From the NCBI GenBank assembly GCA_030636125.1, contig DAOVXM010000192.1:1-5875 (forward strand): a DNA stretch of 5,875 nucleotides, written 5' to 3'. Under the pieces are notes generated by a model, which saw only the letters and a program-made list of their open reading frames with translations, was not told the origin of the DNA and did no database searches. Positions 1 through 5,875 of this stretch are shown here, one piece after another (position 1 is the first letter of the stretch; each line of letters begins with the position of its first letter). The position numbers and the translations under genes were made by a program. The DNA comes from Chloroflexota bacterium (GTDB lineage: Bacteria > Chloroflexota > Anaerolineae > Anaerolineales > UBA4823).

Positions 1-958
1 AAATAACGGTGATCTGCCATGCAATATCAAATTCGTGATAGAAGGTGAAGAAGAGACTAGCAGCCTCCACCTCAACGATTTTGTAAAAAACAATCGTGAG
101 AAATTATCTGCAGATGCCTGTATTTGGGAATTTGGAGGAGTAGATCACCGTGATGTGCCAATGCAATATTTGGGTTTGAGGGGCATTTGCTACGTTGAAT
201 TATCTGTGGAGACGGCTAAAATCGATGTTCATTCGGGCCTGGGTGGATCTATCTTTCCTAATGCTGCCTGGCGATTAATCTGGGCGCTGAACACACTCAA
301 AGGCACAGATGAGAGAATTCGAATTCCAGGACATTATGATGCTGTGATCCCCCCCAGCCAGCGTGACCGCGAGTTGATGGAAGCTCTACCAGAAGTGGCA
401 GGTGAATATAAACAACGGTATGGTGTAAATAATTTTCTCCACGGCTTGGAAGGAGGTGCAGAATTGCGTCTTACAGAAGTGTTTGAACCGACCTGCACAA
501 TTTGCGGTTTTACCTCCGGCTATCAGGGTCCGGGATCAAAGACTGTACTCCCAGCTCGGGCTTCCGCTAAAGTGGACTTCCGGCTTGTCCCTGATCAAAC
601 ACCTGAGCAGGTTCTCAATGGATTACGCTCCCACCTCGACGAAGAAGGCTTTTCAGACGTCCAAATAACCTATCTGGGTGGCGAATCCCCTGCTCGTACT
701 GATCCTGACGATCCATTTGTCTTTTTGGTAGTGAATTCCGCCGAATCAGTATATGGTCAAAAAATGCAAATCGTGCCGATGGTCGGCGGATCTGGCCCAA
801 ACCATGCTTTTGTTCACTATCTCAATCTTCCCATCGCCACAGCCGGTATTGGCTACCCAGGTTCCCAAGCGCATGCCCCCAATGAGAATATTCGCCTGGA
901 TCTATATCTCAAAGGTGCCAAACATATCGTTCGAATATTAAGCGCATTCGGTGAGTGA
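1..958 (+). CDS. M20 family metallopeptidase (dipeptidase/deacylase), 5' end outside window
   Basis: This is the C-terminal part of a zinc-type M20 hydrolase, a family that cleaves dipeptides or N-acyl amino acids, usually in the cytoplasm. The reading frame is open from base 2, and the codons before the GTG at 35 encode family-like sequence (LPCNIKF leading into VIEGEEE), so the gene starts upstream and the GTG is not the start. Visible landmarks are EGEEE at 41-55 (catalytic base and metal-ligand glutamates), a WEFGG segment at 125-139 whose Glu fits the next metal ligand, DVHSG at 224-238 (the lid/dimerisation-domain histidine region), GGSGP near 785-799, and HAPNE at 872-886, whose His fits the last metal ligand. 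The N-terminal HxD metal motif lies outside the window. The frame is intact to TGA at 956-958. The arrangement resembles the carnosinase/CNDP-like branch of M20, but the substrate cannot be read from sequence. No convincing terminator follows. Confidence 0.9.
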   Translation, partial: NNGDLPCNIKFVIEGEEETSSLHLNDFVKNNREKLSADACIWEFGGVDHRDVPMQYLGLRGICYVELSVETAKIDVHSGLGGSIFPNAAWRLIWALNTLKGTDERIRIPGHYDAVIPPSQRDRELMEALPEVAGEYKQRYGVNNFLHGLEGGAELRLTEVFEPTCTICGFTSGYQGPGSKTVLPARASAKVDFRLVPDQTPEQVLNGLRSHLDEEGFSDVQITYLGGESPARTDPDDPFVFLVVNSAESVYGQKMQIVPMVGGSGPNHAFVHYLNLPIATAGIGYPGSQAHAPNENIRLDLYLKGAKHIVRILSAFGE

Positions 959-999
959 TCGTTATTGCATAAATCACCTCAGTGGATCGCCGAGCCTTT

Positions 1000-1007
1000 G
1001 CTATAAT
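1000..1007 (+). promoter_or_regulatory. Probable extended -10 promoter for the CBS-ACT gene
   Basis: A perfect TATAAT lies at 1002-1007 and is preceded by T999 G1000 C1001, giving the TGnTATAAT pattern of an extended -10 element. The hexamer at the normal -35 distance (979-984, TCAGTG) is poor, which suits an extended -10 promoter. Transcription would begin near 1014, leaving a leader of about 80 nt before the ATG at 1095. The site is seen in the sequence; its activity is inferred. Confidence 0.6.
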
Positions 1008-1082
1008 CCAAAAAGAGTGTATGCATGAACCCTAATTTTTTTTAATATTTTCCAAGTGACAACAGAATTATCTGAAAATTAG

Positions 1083-1089
1083 AAGGAGG
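1083..1089 (+). promoter_or_regulatory. Strong Shine-Dalgarno site of the CBS-ACT gene
   Basis: AAGGAGG ends 5 nt before the ATG at 1095. This near-perfect anti-16S match fixes the start of the CBS-ACT reading frame and predicts efficient translation. Confidence 0.8.
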
Positions 1090-1094
1090 ATTCC

Positions 1095-1742
1095 ATGCTA
1101 GTTGGTGAAAGAATGAGTCACCCTGTGATTTCAATTCAACCTGATATGACTATTGTTGATGCTCTCGATATGATGAGACAAGAACACATTCGACGTGCTC
1201 CCGTCATGGAGGCTGGCAAATTGGTGGGAATCGTATCTGAAACTGATATATTATATGCTTCTCCATCACCAGCAACATCCCTTAGTATGTGGGAATTGAA
1301 TTACTTACTGAGCAAGATTACAGTCAAAAAGGTAATGACTGATTCTGTACTTACAGTGACCGATGATACCCCAATAGAAGATGCAGCTCGTATTATGGCG
1401 GATAATAAAATCGGTGGTCTACCGGTTATGAGGGATGGTGATGTTGTCGGTATCATCACGGAAACCGACCTATTCAAAATCTTTTTAGAGTTGATGGGAG
1501 CGCGAGAGCTGGGGGTACGCGTAACTGCTCTGATGCACGAAGAGAGCGGTCAACTGGCGAAACTAACTAAAGTTTTCGCCGACCATGGTGGAAATATCAT
1601 CGCATTAGGCACCTTTGCTGGTGAAGATCCCACGAATCGGTTGGTGATGATAAAGGTTGAAGGTATAGACCAAGCTCAAATTGAATCTCTTATCAAGCCT
1701 CTAGTTGAAGACCTGATCGATATACGAATTTGTTGTGAGTGA
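1095..1742 (+). CDS. CBS-CBS-ACT domain protein (AcuB-like regulatory protein)
   Basis: A 215-residue soluble protein with two CBS motifs followed by an ACT domain. CBS1 spans about residues 4-56 (RMSHPVISIQPDMTIVDAL through GIVSETDIL) and CBS2 about 76-130 (KKVMTDSVLTV through GIITETDLF). Both keep the GI(V/I)xETD signature whose Thr and Asp normally contact the ribose/phosphate of a bound adenine nucleotide. Residues about 139-209 read as an ACT fold, with the typical loop-helix pattern around GQLAKLTKVFADHGGNI; ACT domains commonly bind amino acids. Architecture and length match Bacillus AcuB (about 214 residues), but orthology or an acetoin role is not shown, since no acuA or acuC neighbour is present. 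No catalytic domain is attached, so the likely role is a stand-alone metabolite sensor that regulates a partner. It is a single gene with its own promoter and a strong ribosome binding site, converging on the DUF4129 gene. Confidence 0.9.
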   Translation: MLVGERMSHPVISIQPDMTIVDALDMMRQEHIRRAPVMEAGKLVGIVSETDILYASPSPATSLSMWELNYLLSKITVKKVMTDSVLTVTDDTPIEDAARIMADNKIGGLPVMRDGDVVGIITETDLFKIFLELMGARELGVRVTALMHEESGQLAKLTKVFADHGGNIIALGTFAGEDPTNRLVMIKVEGIDQAQIESLIKPLVEDLIDIRICCE

Positions 1743-1761
1743 ACTTTACATATCATACCGA

Positions 1762-1794
1762 AAAGACGACTCGCCGAGATAGCACGTCGTCTTT
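1762..1794. terminator. Bidirectional rho-independent-type terminator
   Basis: AAAGACGAC (1762-1770) pairs perfectly with GTCGTCTTT (1786-1794), giving a 9-bp stem with a 15-nt loop. It lies in the 56-nt gap between the convergent stops at 1742 (+) and 1799 (-). On the minus strand the stem ends in TTTT; on the plus strand it ends in CTTTCAATTT, a weaker U tract. Position and symmetry support use from both sides. The long loop and short U tracts make it a moderate rather than a strong terminator. Confidence 0.7.
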
Positions 1795-1798
1795 CAAT

Positions 1799-3346
1799 TT
1801 AATTCGAAATATTCTTCTCTTCTCTGCGCAAACTTTTTTTCGCTCTTAACTTTTCCTGTCCGAGCGAACGCACACGTCTCCAAGCAGTTTCTACGATCTC
1901 AACTTCTTGATTTGTTTCGGGGAGTTCGCCATAACGTACACGGAGATAGGCATCTGTGATTGCCCCGAGCTCCATCGATAAGGTTGGGAATATGCTAACT
2001 AAATTGGGCATAAATTCTAAGGGAGTGCTCGAGGGCGGACGTGGTTGATCTAGCTTAGCACTCAAATCCATTAAGTGTGCGTATATTCGGCGTATGCGCG
2101 CTGCTGCCAGCATACGCCTCGCGTCGCGTAAGCGAATAATCTGCGCAAAACCATCCACTATCTTACCCAGGCCCCTTCGAAAAGCAGATCGCAGAAGATC
2201 GAACATATCTTCTTGATCCAATAATGTTTGGTATTCCTCGTCATCATCTTCCTGATCCTTCCCATAATAACGTCGAAGGGTCAGCAAAAGGAGTACCACA
2301 AAAAGGATGATCGTACCCCAAAGGACATAAGGTTTTACAACACTTAAGGAAATGATGAAGTGGCGTAGATCAGAGTTTTCCATATTGCCAAACCAATTGT
2401 TTATCGTGTCCAAAACTTCCCCAATTATGGACTGCAACCTATGCATCATCTCGAGGAAGAGTTGGAACATCATCTCAATATTCAACCAATCCCAGATGAG
2501 ACCGATAAACCAGGTTATCAACCACATTAGTGGTGTAATTATTAAGACAAGTAAATGGATTAACCAGGCAAAAATATCAAAGATAAAGTTAAAACCCCGG
2601 TCTTTTAATAGGCTAACCGTCGCTGCCGAAACTCCCACAATGATCAGGAGGATAAATGTAATTCCTAAAAGCCACTGTCGGCTGAAAGGAATGCTCTGCC
2701 CACCCCGTAAAACACCTAATATTGATATCCGGGAAGTGCTCATAGCTAATAAACTAAAAAATAAAAATATATATAGCGTAATAATGGGTGTTCTATCGGA
2801 GAAGGCAAATAATACTCCATAAATAACAAATAGAAAGATTCCAGTTCGAAATCCGCCAATCACATTCTCAGGTGCAATATGTTTCCCTGCTAATAACATA
2901 CCACGCCAACATACAAACAAGACAATTAGCATCAACATAAACTCGGACGGGATTATTCCGGTCACATCTCTAAAGTTCTGAATTTCCCTGCTTAACAACT
3001 CTGCCACACTTAAGGTCTCATGAGTATAGACCAAGGACTCAAGACCAACCAACATGCTTATCAGGATTGCGCCAACGAATAATATCCTTCGAAGTATCAA
3101 TCTCAAATCAAAATGATTCATTAACCTAGTGACAAGATATGAAAACAACATTATTCCCCCAAAAACCAAAAACACCCTTCCATATGAGAGAGCATCATCT
3201 GAATATATGAAAGCTCTATACCACAATACTGCCCAACTAAGTTCCATGATAATCGAGGCAAACAATGCTAGTTCGCGCCATGCCTTAAACCGAGTACCTT
3301 TGGTGGTATCGAGTGTATCAGTCGTTTTAATTGAATCCCTTTCCAT
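1799..3346 (-). CDS. Polytopic membrane protein with C-terminal DUF4129 domain
   Basis: A 515-residue integral membrane protein, last gene of the MoxR-DUF58 operon. Hydrophobic segments lie at about 25-46, 57-75, 85-103, 133-153, 166-184, 186-204, 225-247, 255-287 (long, Trp-rich, possibly two passes) and 338-357. A very acidic linker follows (KDQEDDDEE, about 363-371). Residues about 415-495 match the DUF4129 pattern: an IRRIYAHLM helix, the TPLEF motif, then ITDAYLRVRYGE and a closing helix ending AWRRVR. DUF4129 is typically the cytoplasmic tail of TgpA-type transglutaminase-like proteins encoded beside MoxR and DUF58. Here I see no Cys-His-Asp transglutaminase core; where it would be expected there is only hydrophobic and amphipathic sequence (about 250-337). 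The ATG at 3346 is the first usable start after an in-frame TGA at 3389-3391, with only a weak GAAGAAG ribosome binding site. The gap to the DUF58 stop is 49 nt. The biochemical role is unknown; an envelope function is inferred from context. Confidence 0.85.
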   Translation of the reverse strand: MERDSIKTTDTLDTTKGTRFKAWRELALFASIIMELSWAVLWYRAFIYSDDALSYGRVFLVFGGIMLFSYLVTRLMNHFDLRLILRRILFVGAILISMLVGLESLVYTHETLSVAELLSREIQNFRDVTGIIPSEFMLMLIVLFVCWRGMLLAGKHIAPENVIGGFRTGIFLFVIYGVLFAFSDRTPIITLYIFLFFSLLAMSTSRISILGVLRGGQSIPFSRQWLLGITFILLIIVGVSAATVSLLKDRGFNFIFDIFAWLIHLLVLIITPLMWLITWFIGLIWDWLNIEMMFQLFLEMMHRLQSIIGEVLDTINNWFGNMENSDLRHFIISLSVVKPYVLWGTIILFVVLLLLTLRRYYGKDQEDDDEEYQTLLDQEDMFDLLRSAFRRGLGKIVDGFAQIIRLRDARRMLAAARIRRIYAHLMDLSAKLDQPRPPSSTPLEFMPNLVSIFPTLSMELGAITDAYLRVRYGELPETNQEVEIVETAWRRVRSLGQEKLRAKKSLRREEKNISN

Positions 3347-3395
3347 ATTTACGCTTCTTCTCTTCAGGTGTGAGGCAATAAGTTCACATCAACAA

Positions 3396-4607
3396 CTAAA
3401 CCGTGGTTTCCTCATCATCCACCTCATCGAATGGCAAATGAATACTGCGCACACCAGGAAGTCTTGGAGGTGATTCTTGTGCCAATGAAAGCAGGGTTAG
3501 CTGCCGTTCATGTTTTTTCAACCGAAGCAGATTCTCTGCCAACTCTGGAGATGTGACCGCAGTTACTATTAATAAAGTAGCTCCATAAGGCACACGTGGG
3601 ACTTCTCTCAATAAAAACTGCTCAAATGGCGCGACCACAACGGGTGTGACCCCAGCCAATGCTTGCAGCAAGAAGGTTAATTGTTGTGGCGATCTCCCGG
3701 GTGGAATCCTAAACGGCTGATCAGAATTTGCTAAACATCCGTTTGATATCAATCCTACTCGATAACCATCTTGTACTCCCTGGCTTACCAAAGTTGCCGC
3801 CACACTGAGTAAACGCTCAAGTAAAGCTGGATAGACACCCTCCCAATATCGATGATAAGTCGAAACATTCAAACACAGTACCATCACTTGAGCTGAAGTT
3901 GGTTGGAACACTTTCACTTGTAACTGGCATGTACGTGCTGTTGCGGGCCAATGTACACGCCTGAAGCTATCTTCAGGATGGTATTCTCTAACTCCCATAG
4001 GACGATTTGGGTCTTCAAACAAGCGCCGCCGCGAACGTTGATCTCCAAATGGGTTTTCTGGAGGTAAATCCAAGGTGTGTAGAGGTGCTAAAGTTGGAAA
4101 GACTGTTAATACCTCAACTAAATCAAGGTGACCACTCTGTTCATACATACCAAAAATATCACCAGAAGCCAATCGTACTGGACCAATTTTATAAACACCA
4201 CGTTTCCGGAATAGAAGATTGTAATTTCGACGAGTACGTTCATACCATCGCAAGCTCATAACATGAACCAACAAGCCCTCACCTGATATATGACTGGGAG
4301 ATAACACATTCTCATCCTCTGGAGCAACAGCTTTTGGCCAGGAGTCTTGAACACGCAACCAGGTTAAGGGTAATATTTTCCGGTTTTCAATTTCCAACCA
4401 AACTGGGTACACTTCACCTGGAAAAGCCCTGGTGTAATGGAAACGTCGGCGGTATTCAACACCAATCAATGAGCTCTTTTGCCACCAATGGGCTAATGCA
4501 AGTACAATTACTACAGTTATCGATAGAGCGAGAAGGAATGGAGACCGTAGCACCAGACCAAAATAAAAAAAGAGTGCAATTATTGGCAACCAGCGTTTTA
4601 TCGACAA
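3396..4607 (-). CDS. DUF58 family protein (degenerate VWA-like domain, membrane anchored)
   Basis: A 403-residue DUF58 protein, the usual partner of MoxR ATPases. From the TTG start, residues about 5-40 form one or two transmembrane segments. A beta-rich region follows, containing RGVYKIGPVRLASGDIFG at about 136-153. The DUF58 hallmark REYHPEDSFRRVHW lies at about 207-220, followed by ATARTCQLQVKVFQP. The C-terminal half has the alternating strand/helix pattern of a VWA fold, but the metal-site motif DxSxS reads NVSTY (about 247-251), so metal binding is doubtful. I chose TTG at 4605-4607 because GGAG (4615-4618) sits 7 nt upstream and it falls one base after the MoxR stop. A longer GTG start at 4634 (412 residues, 26-nt overlap with MoxR) lacks a visible ribosome binding site. 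The stop is TAG at 3396-3398. It is translated from the MoxR operon mRNA, probably by translational coupling. The cellular role of the family is poorly defined; an envelope-protein maturation role is inferred. Confidence 0.88.
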   Translation of the reverse strand: MSIKRWLPIIALFFYFGLVLRSPFLLALSITVVIVLALAHWWQKSSLIGVEYRRRFHYTRAFPGEVYPVWLEIENRKILPLTWLRVQDSWPKAVAPEDENVLSPSHISGEGLLVHVMSLRWYERTRRNYNLLFRKRGVYKIGPVRLASGDIFGMYEQSGHLDLVEVLTVFPTLAPLHTLDLPPENPFGDQRSRRRLFEDPNRPMGVREYHPEDSFRRVHWPATARTCQLQVKVFQPTSAQVMVLCLNVSTYHRYWEGVYPALLERLLSVAATLVSQGVQDGYRVGLISNGCLANSDQPFRIPPGRSPQQLTFLLQALAGVTPVVVAPFEQFLLREVPRVPYGATLLIVTAVTSPELAENLLRLKKHERQLTLLSLAQESPPRLPGVRSIHLPFDEVDDEETTV

Positions 4608-4608
4608 A

Positions 4609-5544
4609 TCAATTCTCCACTGGTACAGGCACACCGGCTACAATATCAGCAACTAGTTCTTCCATTTTTCTTCCCCGAAGTTGAGCCTGAGGAGATATCA
4701 TTAGACGATGAGTAAGGACGTAGGGCGCCAAATGTTTAACATCATCAGGCAAAACATAATCCCGATCATGTATAGCCGCCCAAGCCTGTGCTGCCTGATA
4801 GATAGCAAGGGTGGCGCGCGGGCTAGCCCCTAGTTCTACCTCTGAGTGTTGCCGCGTTGCACGTGCTACTCGTACAATATACTCTCTAACTGGATCGACA
4901 ACCCTTACTTGTCGACGCTCTTCTTGGAGTTGAGTAACTTCTTCAGGTGTCGTAACAGACTCTAATTTAGGAAATGGGTCAGTAAGACGGAAACGCTCGA
5001 GTATAGCGTTTTCTTCATCTTCCTCGGGGTAACCGATGGCTATCCGCATCAAAAATCGGTCCACTTGAGCTTCTGGTAAAGGAAATGTACCTTCTAACTC
5101 CACCGGGTTTTGGGTTGCCATGACTAAGAAAGGGCGAGGTAACGCTCGTGTGACGCCATCTATCGTTACCTGGCGTTCTTGCATAGCCTCCAACAAAGCC
5201 GACTGTGTTCGTGGAGTAGCCCTATTGATCTCATCAGCTAAAACCACCTGGCTCATGATTGGTCCTGGTCTAAACTCAAATTCCTGCATTTTCTGGTTAA
5301 ACCAGCTCAATCCTGTAACATCGGATGGTAATAAGTCAGGAGTGAATTGTATTCGCCGAAAGCTACACCCCAACGATACTGCAAGAGCACGTGCTAAGGT
5401 CGTTTTGCCAATTCCAGGCACATCTTCCAATAATATATGCCCCTCACATAAAACGACTGTCAGGGTGAGGTTAATTACCTCGTCTTTTCCAATTATTATT
5501 TTTTGCACGTTCTCCCGCAAGCGACGGGCGGCTTCAGCGATCAT
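4609..5544 (-). CDS. MoxR family AAA+ ATPase
   Basis: A complete 311-residue MoxR-type AAA+ ATPase, thought to act as a chaperone-like unfoldase or activator for partner proteins, powered by ATP in the cytoplasm. Walker A is at residues 40-49 (EDVPGIGKTT), Walker B at 100-105 (VVLADE, with D104 and E105), sensor 1 around N146 in ATQNP (143-147), an arginine-finger candidate at R163 in EAQVDRF, and sensor 2 at R243 in GASPRATL. The lid domain fills the C-terminal part. All key residues are present and the length is normal for the family, so the enzyme should be active. The ATG at 5542-5544 has GGAGG 4 nt upstream. It is the first gene of a three-gene minus-strand operon with DUF58 and DUF4129 genes, the standard MoxR neighbourhood. 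The exact substrate cannot be read from sequence; VWA-like DUF58 is the probable partner. Confidence 0.95.
   Translation of the reverse strand: MIAEAARRLRENVQKIIIGKDEVINLTLTVVLCEGHILLEDVPGIGKTTLARALAVSLGCSFRRIQFTPDLLPSDVTGLSWFNQKMQEFEFRPGPIMSQVVLADEINRATPRTQSALLEAMQERQVTIDGVTRALPRPFLVMATQNPVELEGTFPLPEAQVDRFLMRIAIGYPEEDEENAILERFRLTDPFPKLESVTTPEEVTQLQEERRQVRVVDPVREYIVRVARATRQHSEVELGASPRATLAIYQAAQAWAAIHDRDYVLPDDVKHLAPYVLTHRLMISPQAQLRGRKMEELVADIVAGVPVPVEN
4615..4618 (-). promoter_or_regulatory. Ribosome binding site that decides the DUF58 start
   Basis: On the minus strand GTGGAG is followed by AATTGAT and then TTG. The GGAG core lies inside the last codons of the MoxR gene, 7 nt from a TTG that begins one base after the MoxR TGA (4609-4611). 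This favours a stop-restart coupling between the two genes over the upstream GTG at 4634. Confidence 0.5.
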
Positions 5545-5548
5545 TTGA

Positions 5549-5553
5549 CCTCC
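5549..5553 (-). promoter_or_regulatory. Shine-Dalgarno site of the MoxR gene
   Basis: Reading on the minus strand, GGAGG is followed by TCAA and the ATG at 5544. It confirms the chosen MoxR start. Confidence 0.7.
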
Positions 5554-5686
5554 AACGATACTTTATTTCACCCCATAAGTAAATACGGACAAAAGCAAAT
5601 TTTCTCTCTAAGTTTACCAGACCTCAAACGCTATCACATTATGTTTACCCTTTGTGGAAATTGAAGGTTCATCAAGATGATGTGCG

Positions 5687-5701
5687 TTTTGACTGTCAAA
5701 A
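5687..5701. promoter_or_regulatory. Perfect 15-bp inverted repeat, possible operator in the divergent promoter region
   Basis: TTTTGAC-T-GTCAAAA is a perfect 7-1-7 palindrome about 145 bp upstream of the MoxR ATG and about 115 bp upstream of the exonuclease ATG. Its right half, read on the minus strand, contains a consensus -35 hexamer TTGACA (5694-5699). The hexamer 17 bp further along on that strand (5671-5676, CTTGAT) is a poor -10, so the MoxR promoter is not settled. A second, shorter palindrome TCATC-AA-GATGA lies 6 bp away at 5669-5680. Binding by a dimeric regulator is inference. Confidence 0.35.
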
Positions 5702-5780
5702 AAATTCAACTTGCTGGAATCCGAAAACTACTCTTACACGCAATCCACATTACCATTCTTTGGTTCATTTGAAAATCTCC

Positions 5781-5809
5781 TTAAAAAACCCAATTTAGCA
5801 AGGTATAAT
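5781..5809 (+). promoter_or_regulatory. Promoter of the exonuclease gene, likely leaderless
   Basis: A perfect TATAAT lies at 5804-5809. A four-of-six -35 match, TTAAAA (5781-5786), precedes it with a 17-bp spacer. Transcription would begin about 7 nt after the -10, at 5816-5817, which is the ATG itself. No Shine-Dalgarno site is placed between the -10 and the ATG. Confidence 0.6.
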
Positions 5810-5816
5810 TTTCAGC

Positions 5817-5875
5817 ATGCCAACCATTGTCTCCATCGATATTGAAACTACAGGTTTAGACTTCAAAAAAGATGT
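5817..5875 (+). CDS. DEDD-type 3'-5' exonuclease (DnaQ-fold), 3' end outside window
   Basis: Only the first 19 complete codons are present. They read MPTIVSIDIETTGLDFKKD, with the exonuclease I motif DIETTGLD, whose Asp and Glu coordinate the two catalytic metal ions in DnaQ-like 3'-5' exonucleases. The short lead before the motif is normal for a domain starting at the N-terminus. The full protein could be a stand-alone DnaQ-type nuclease, a DNA polymerase III epsilon-like subunit or a DinG-type exonuclease-helicase fusion; the window cannot distinguish these. It is divergent from the MoxR operon and probably translated from a leaderless mRNA. Confidence 0.75.
   Translation, partial: MPTIVSIDIETTGLDFKKD

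Noticed and set aside
35..37. GTG as the start of the M20 peptidase
   Set aside because: The frame is open to the window edge and the preceding codons encode conserved family sequence, so the gene begins upstream.
950..978. GGTGA/TCACC short inverted repeat after the peptidase stop
   Set aside because: Only five base pairs with a long loop and no T run, so it is not a credible terminator.
1036..1043. T8 run as an intrinsic terminator for the peptidase gene
   Set aside because: No stem precedes it, only the short ATGCAT palindrome, and it lies downstream of a good promoter for the next gene.
2352..2822. A 156-codon plus-strand open frame inside the DUF4129 gene
   Set aside because: It is antisense to a well-supported membrane protein, has no ribosome binding site I can see and no recognisable motif; it mirrors the hydrophobic codons of the real gene.
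5120..5548. A 142-codon plus-strand open frame opposite the MoxR N-terminus
   Set aside because: It lies antisense to the Walker A/B region of MoxR and its translation resembles no family; the minus-strand gene explains the sequence.
5638..5643. CATAAT on the minus strand as the MoxR -10 box
   Set aside because: It matches five of six bases, but no acceptable -35 lies 16-18 bp upstream and the TTGACA at 5694-5699 is about 50 bp away.
1..5875. tRNA, rRNA, CRISPR, insertion sequence, phage or defence genes
   Set aside because: I saw no cloverleaf, regularly spaced repeats, transposase or integrase motif, or terminal inverted repeats; all long frames are accounted for by ordinary chromosomal genes.

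Overview
The window shows six protein-coding genes, two of them cut by the window edges, and no RNA gene, mobile element or CRISPR array. Base composition is moderate, with an A+T lean in the gaps. Consensus TATAAT boxes and Shine-Dalgarno sites are visible. The gene set (an M20 metallopeptidase with an EGEEE motif, a CBS-CBS-ACT protein, a MoxR/DUF58/DUF4129 cluster and a DnaQ-fold exonuclease) suggests a free-living bacterium. My best guess is an Anaerolineae-like member of the Chloroflexota. That placement comes from the look of the proteins, not from a marker gene, and is only moderately secure.

Layout. Bases 1-958 (+) are the C-terminal part of an M20 dipeptidase/deacylase. The gap 959-1094 holds an extended -10 promoter and a strong ribosome binding site for a 215-residue CBS-CBS-ACT protein (1095-1742, +). 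A 9-bp hairpin at 1762-1794 separates that gene from a converging minus-strand operon and looks like a shared bidirectional terminator. The operon, read from high to low coordinates, is a MoxR AAA+ ATPase (5544-4609), a DUF58 protein (start near 4607, stop at 3396) and a polytopic membrane protein ending in a DUF4129 domain (3346-1799). Upstream of it is a divergent intergenic region (5545-5816). This carries a perfect 15-bp inverted repeat and, at its right end, a TATAAT box placed so close to the next ATG that the mRNA is probably leaderless. That last gene (5817 to the window edge, +) begins with the DxE motif of a DEDD 3'-5' exonuclease and is cut after 19 complete codons.

How the genes work together. 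MoxR, DUF58 and DUF4129 form a well-known bacterial module: a MoxR chaperone-like ATPase acting with a VWA-like DUF58 protein and a membrane partner, usually interpreted as assembly or maturation of cell-envelope or secreted proteins. The membrane partner often contains a periplasmic transglutaminase-like domain, but here no such domain is visible. The peptidase, the CBS-ACT protein and the exonuclease appear to be independent transcription units. I did not find a clearly new system. The points most worth checking are the reduced (transglutaminase-free) MoxR operon, the degenerate metal site in DUF58, the palindrome in the divergent promoter region and the apparent leaderless start.
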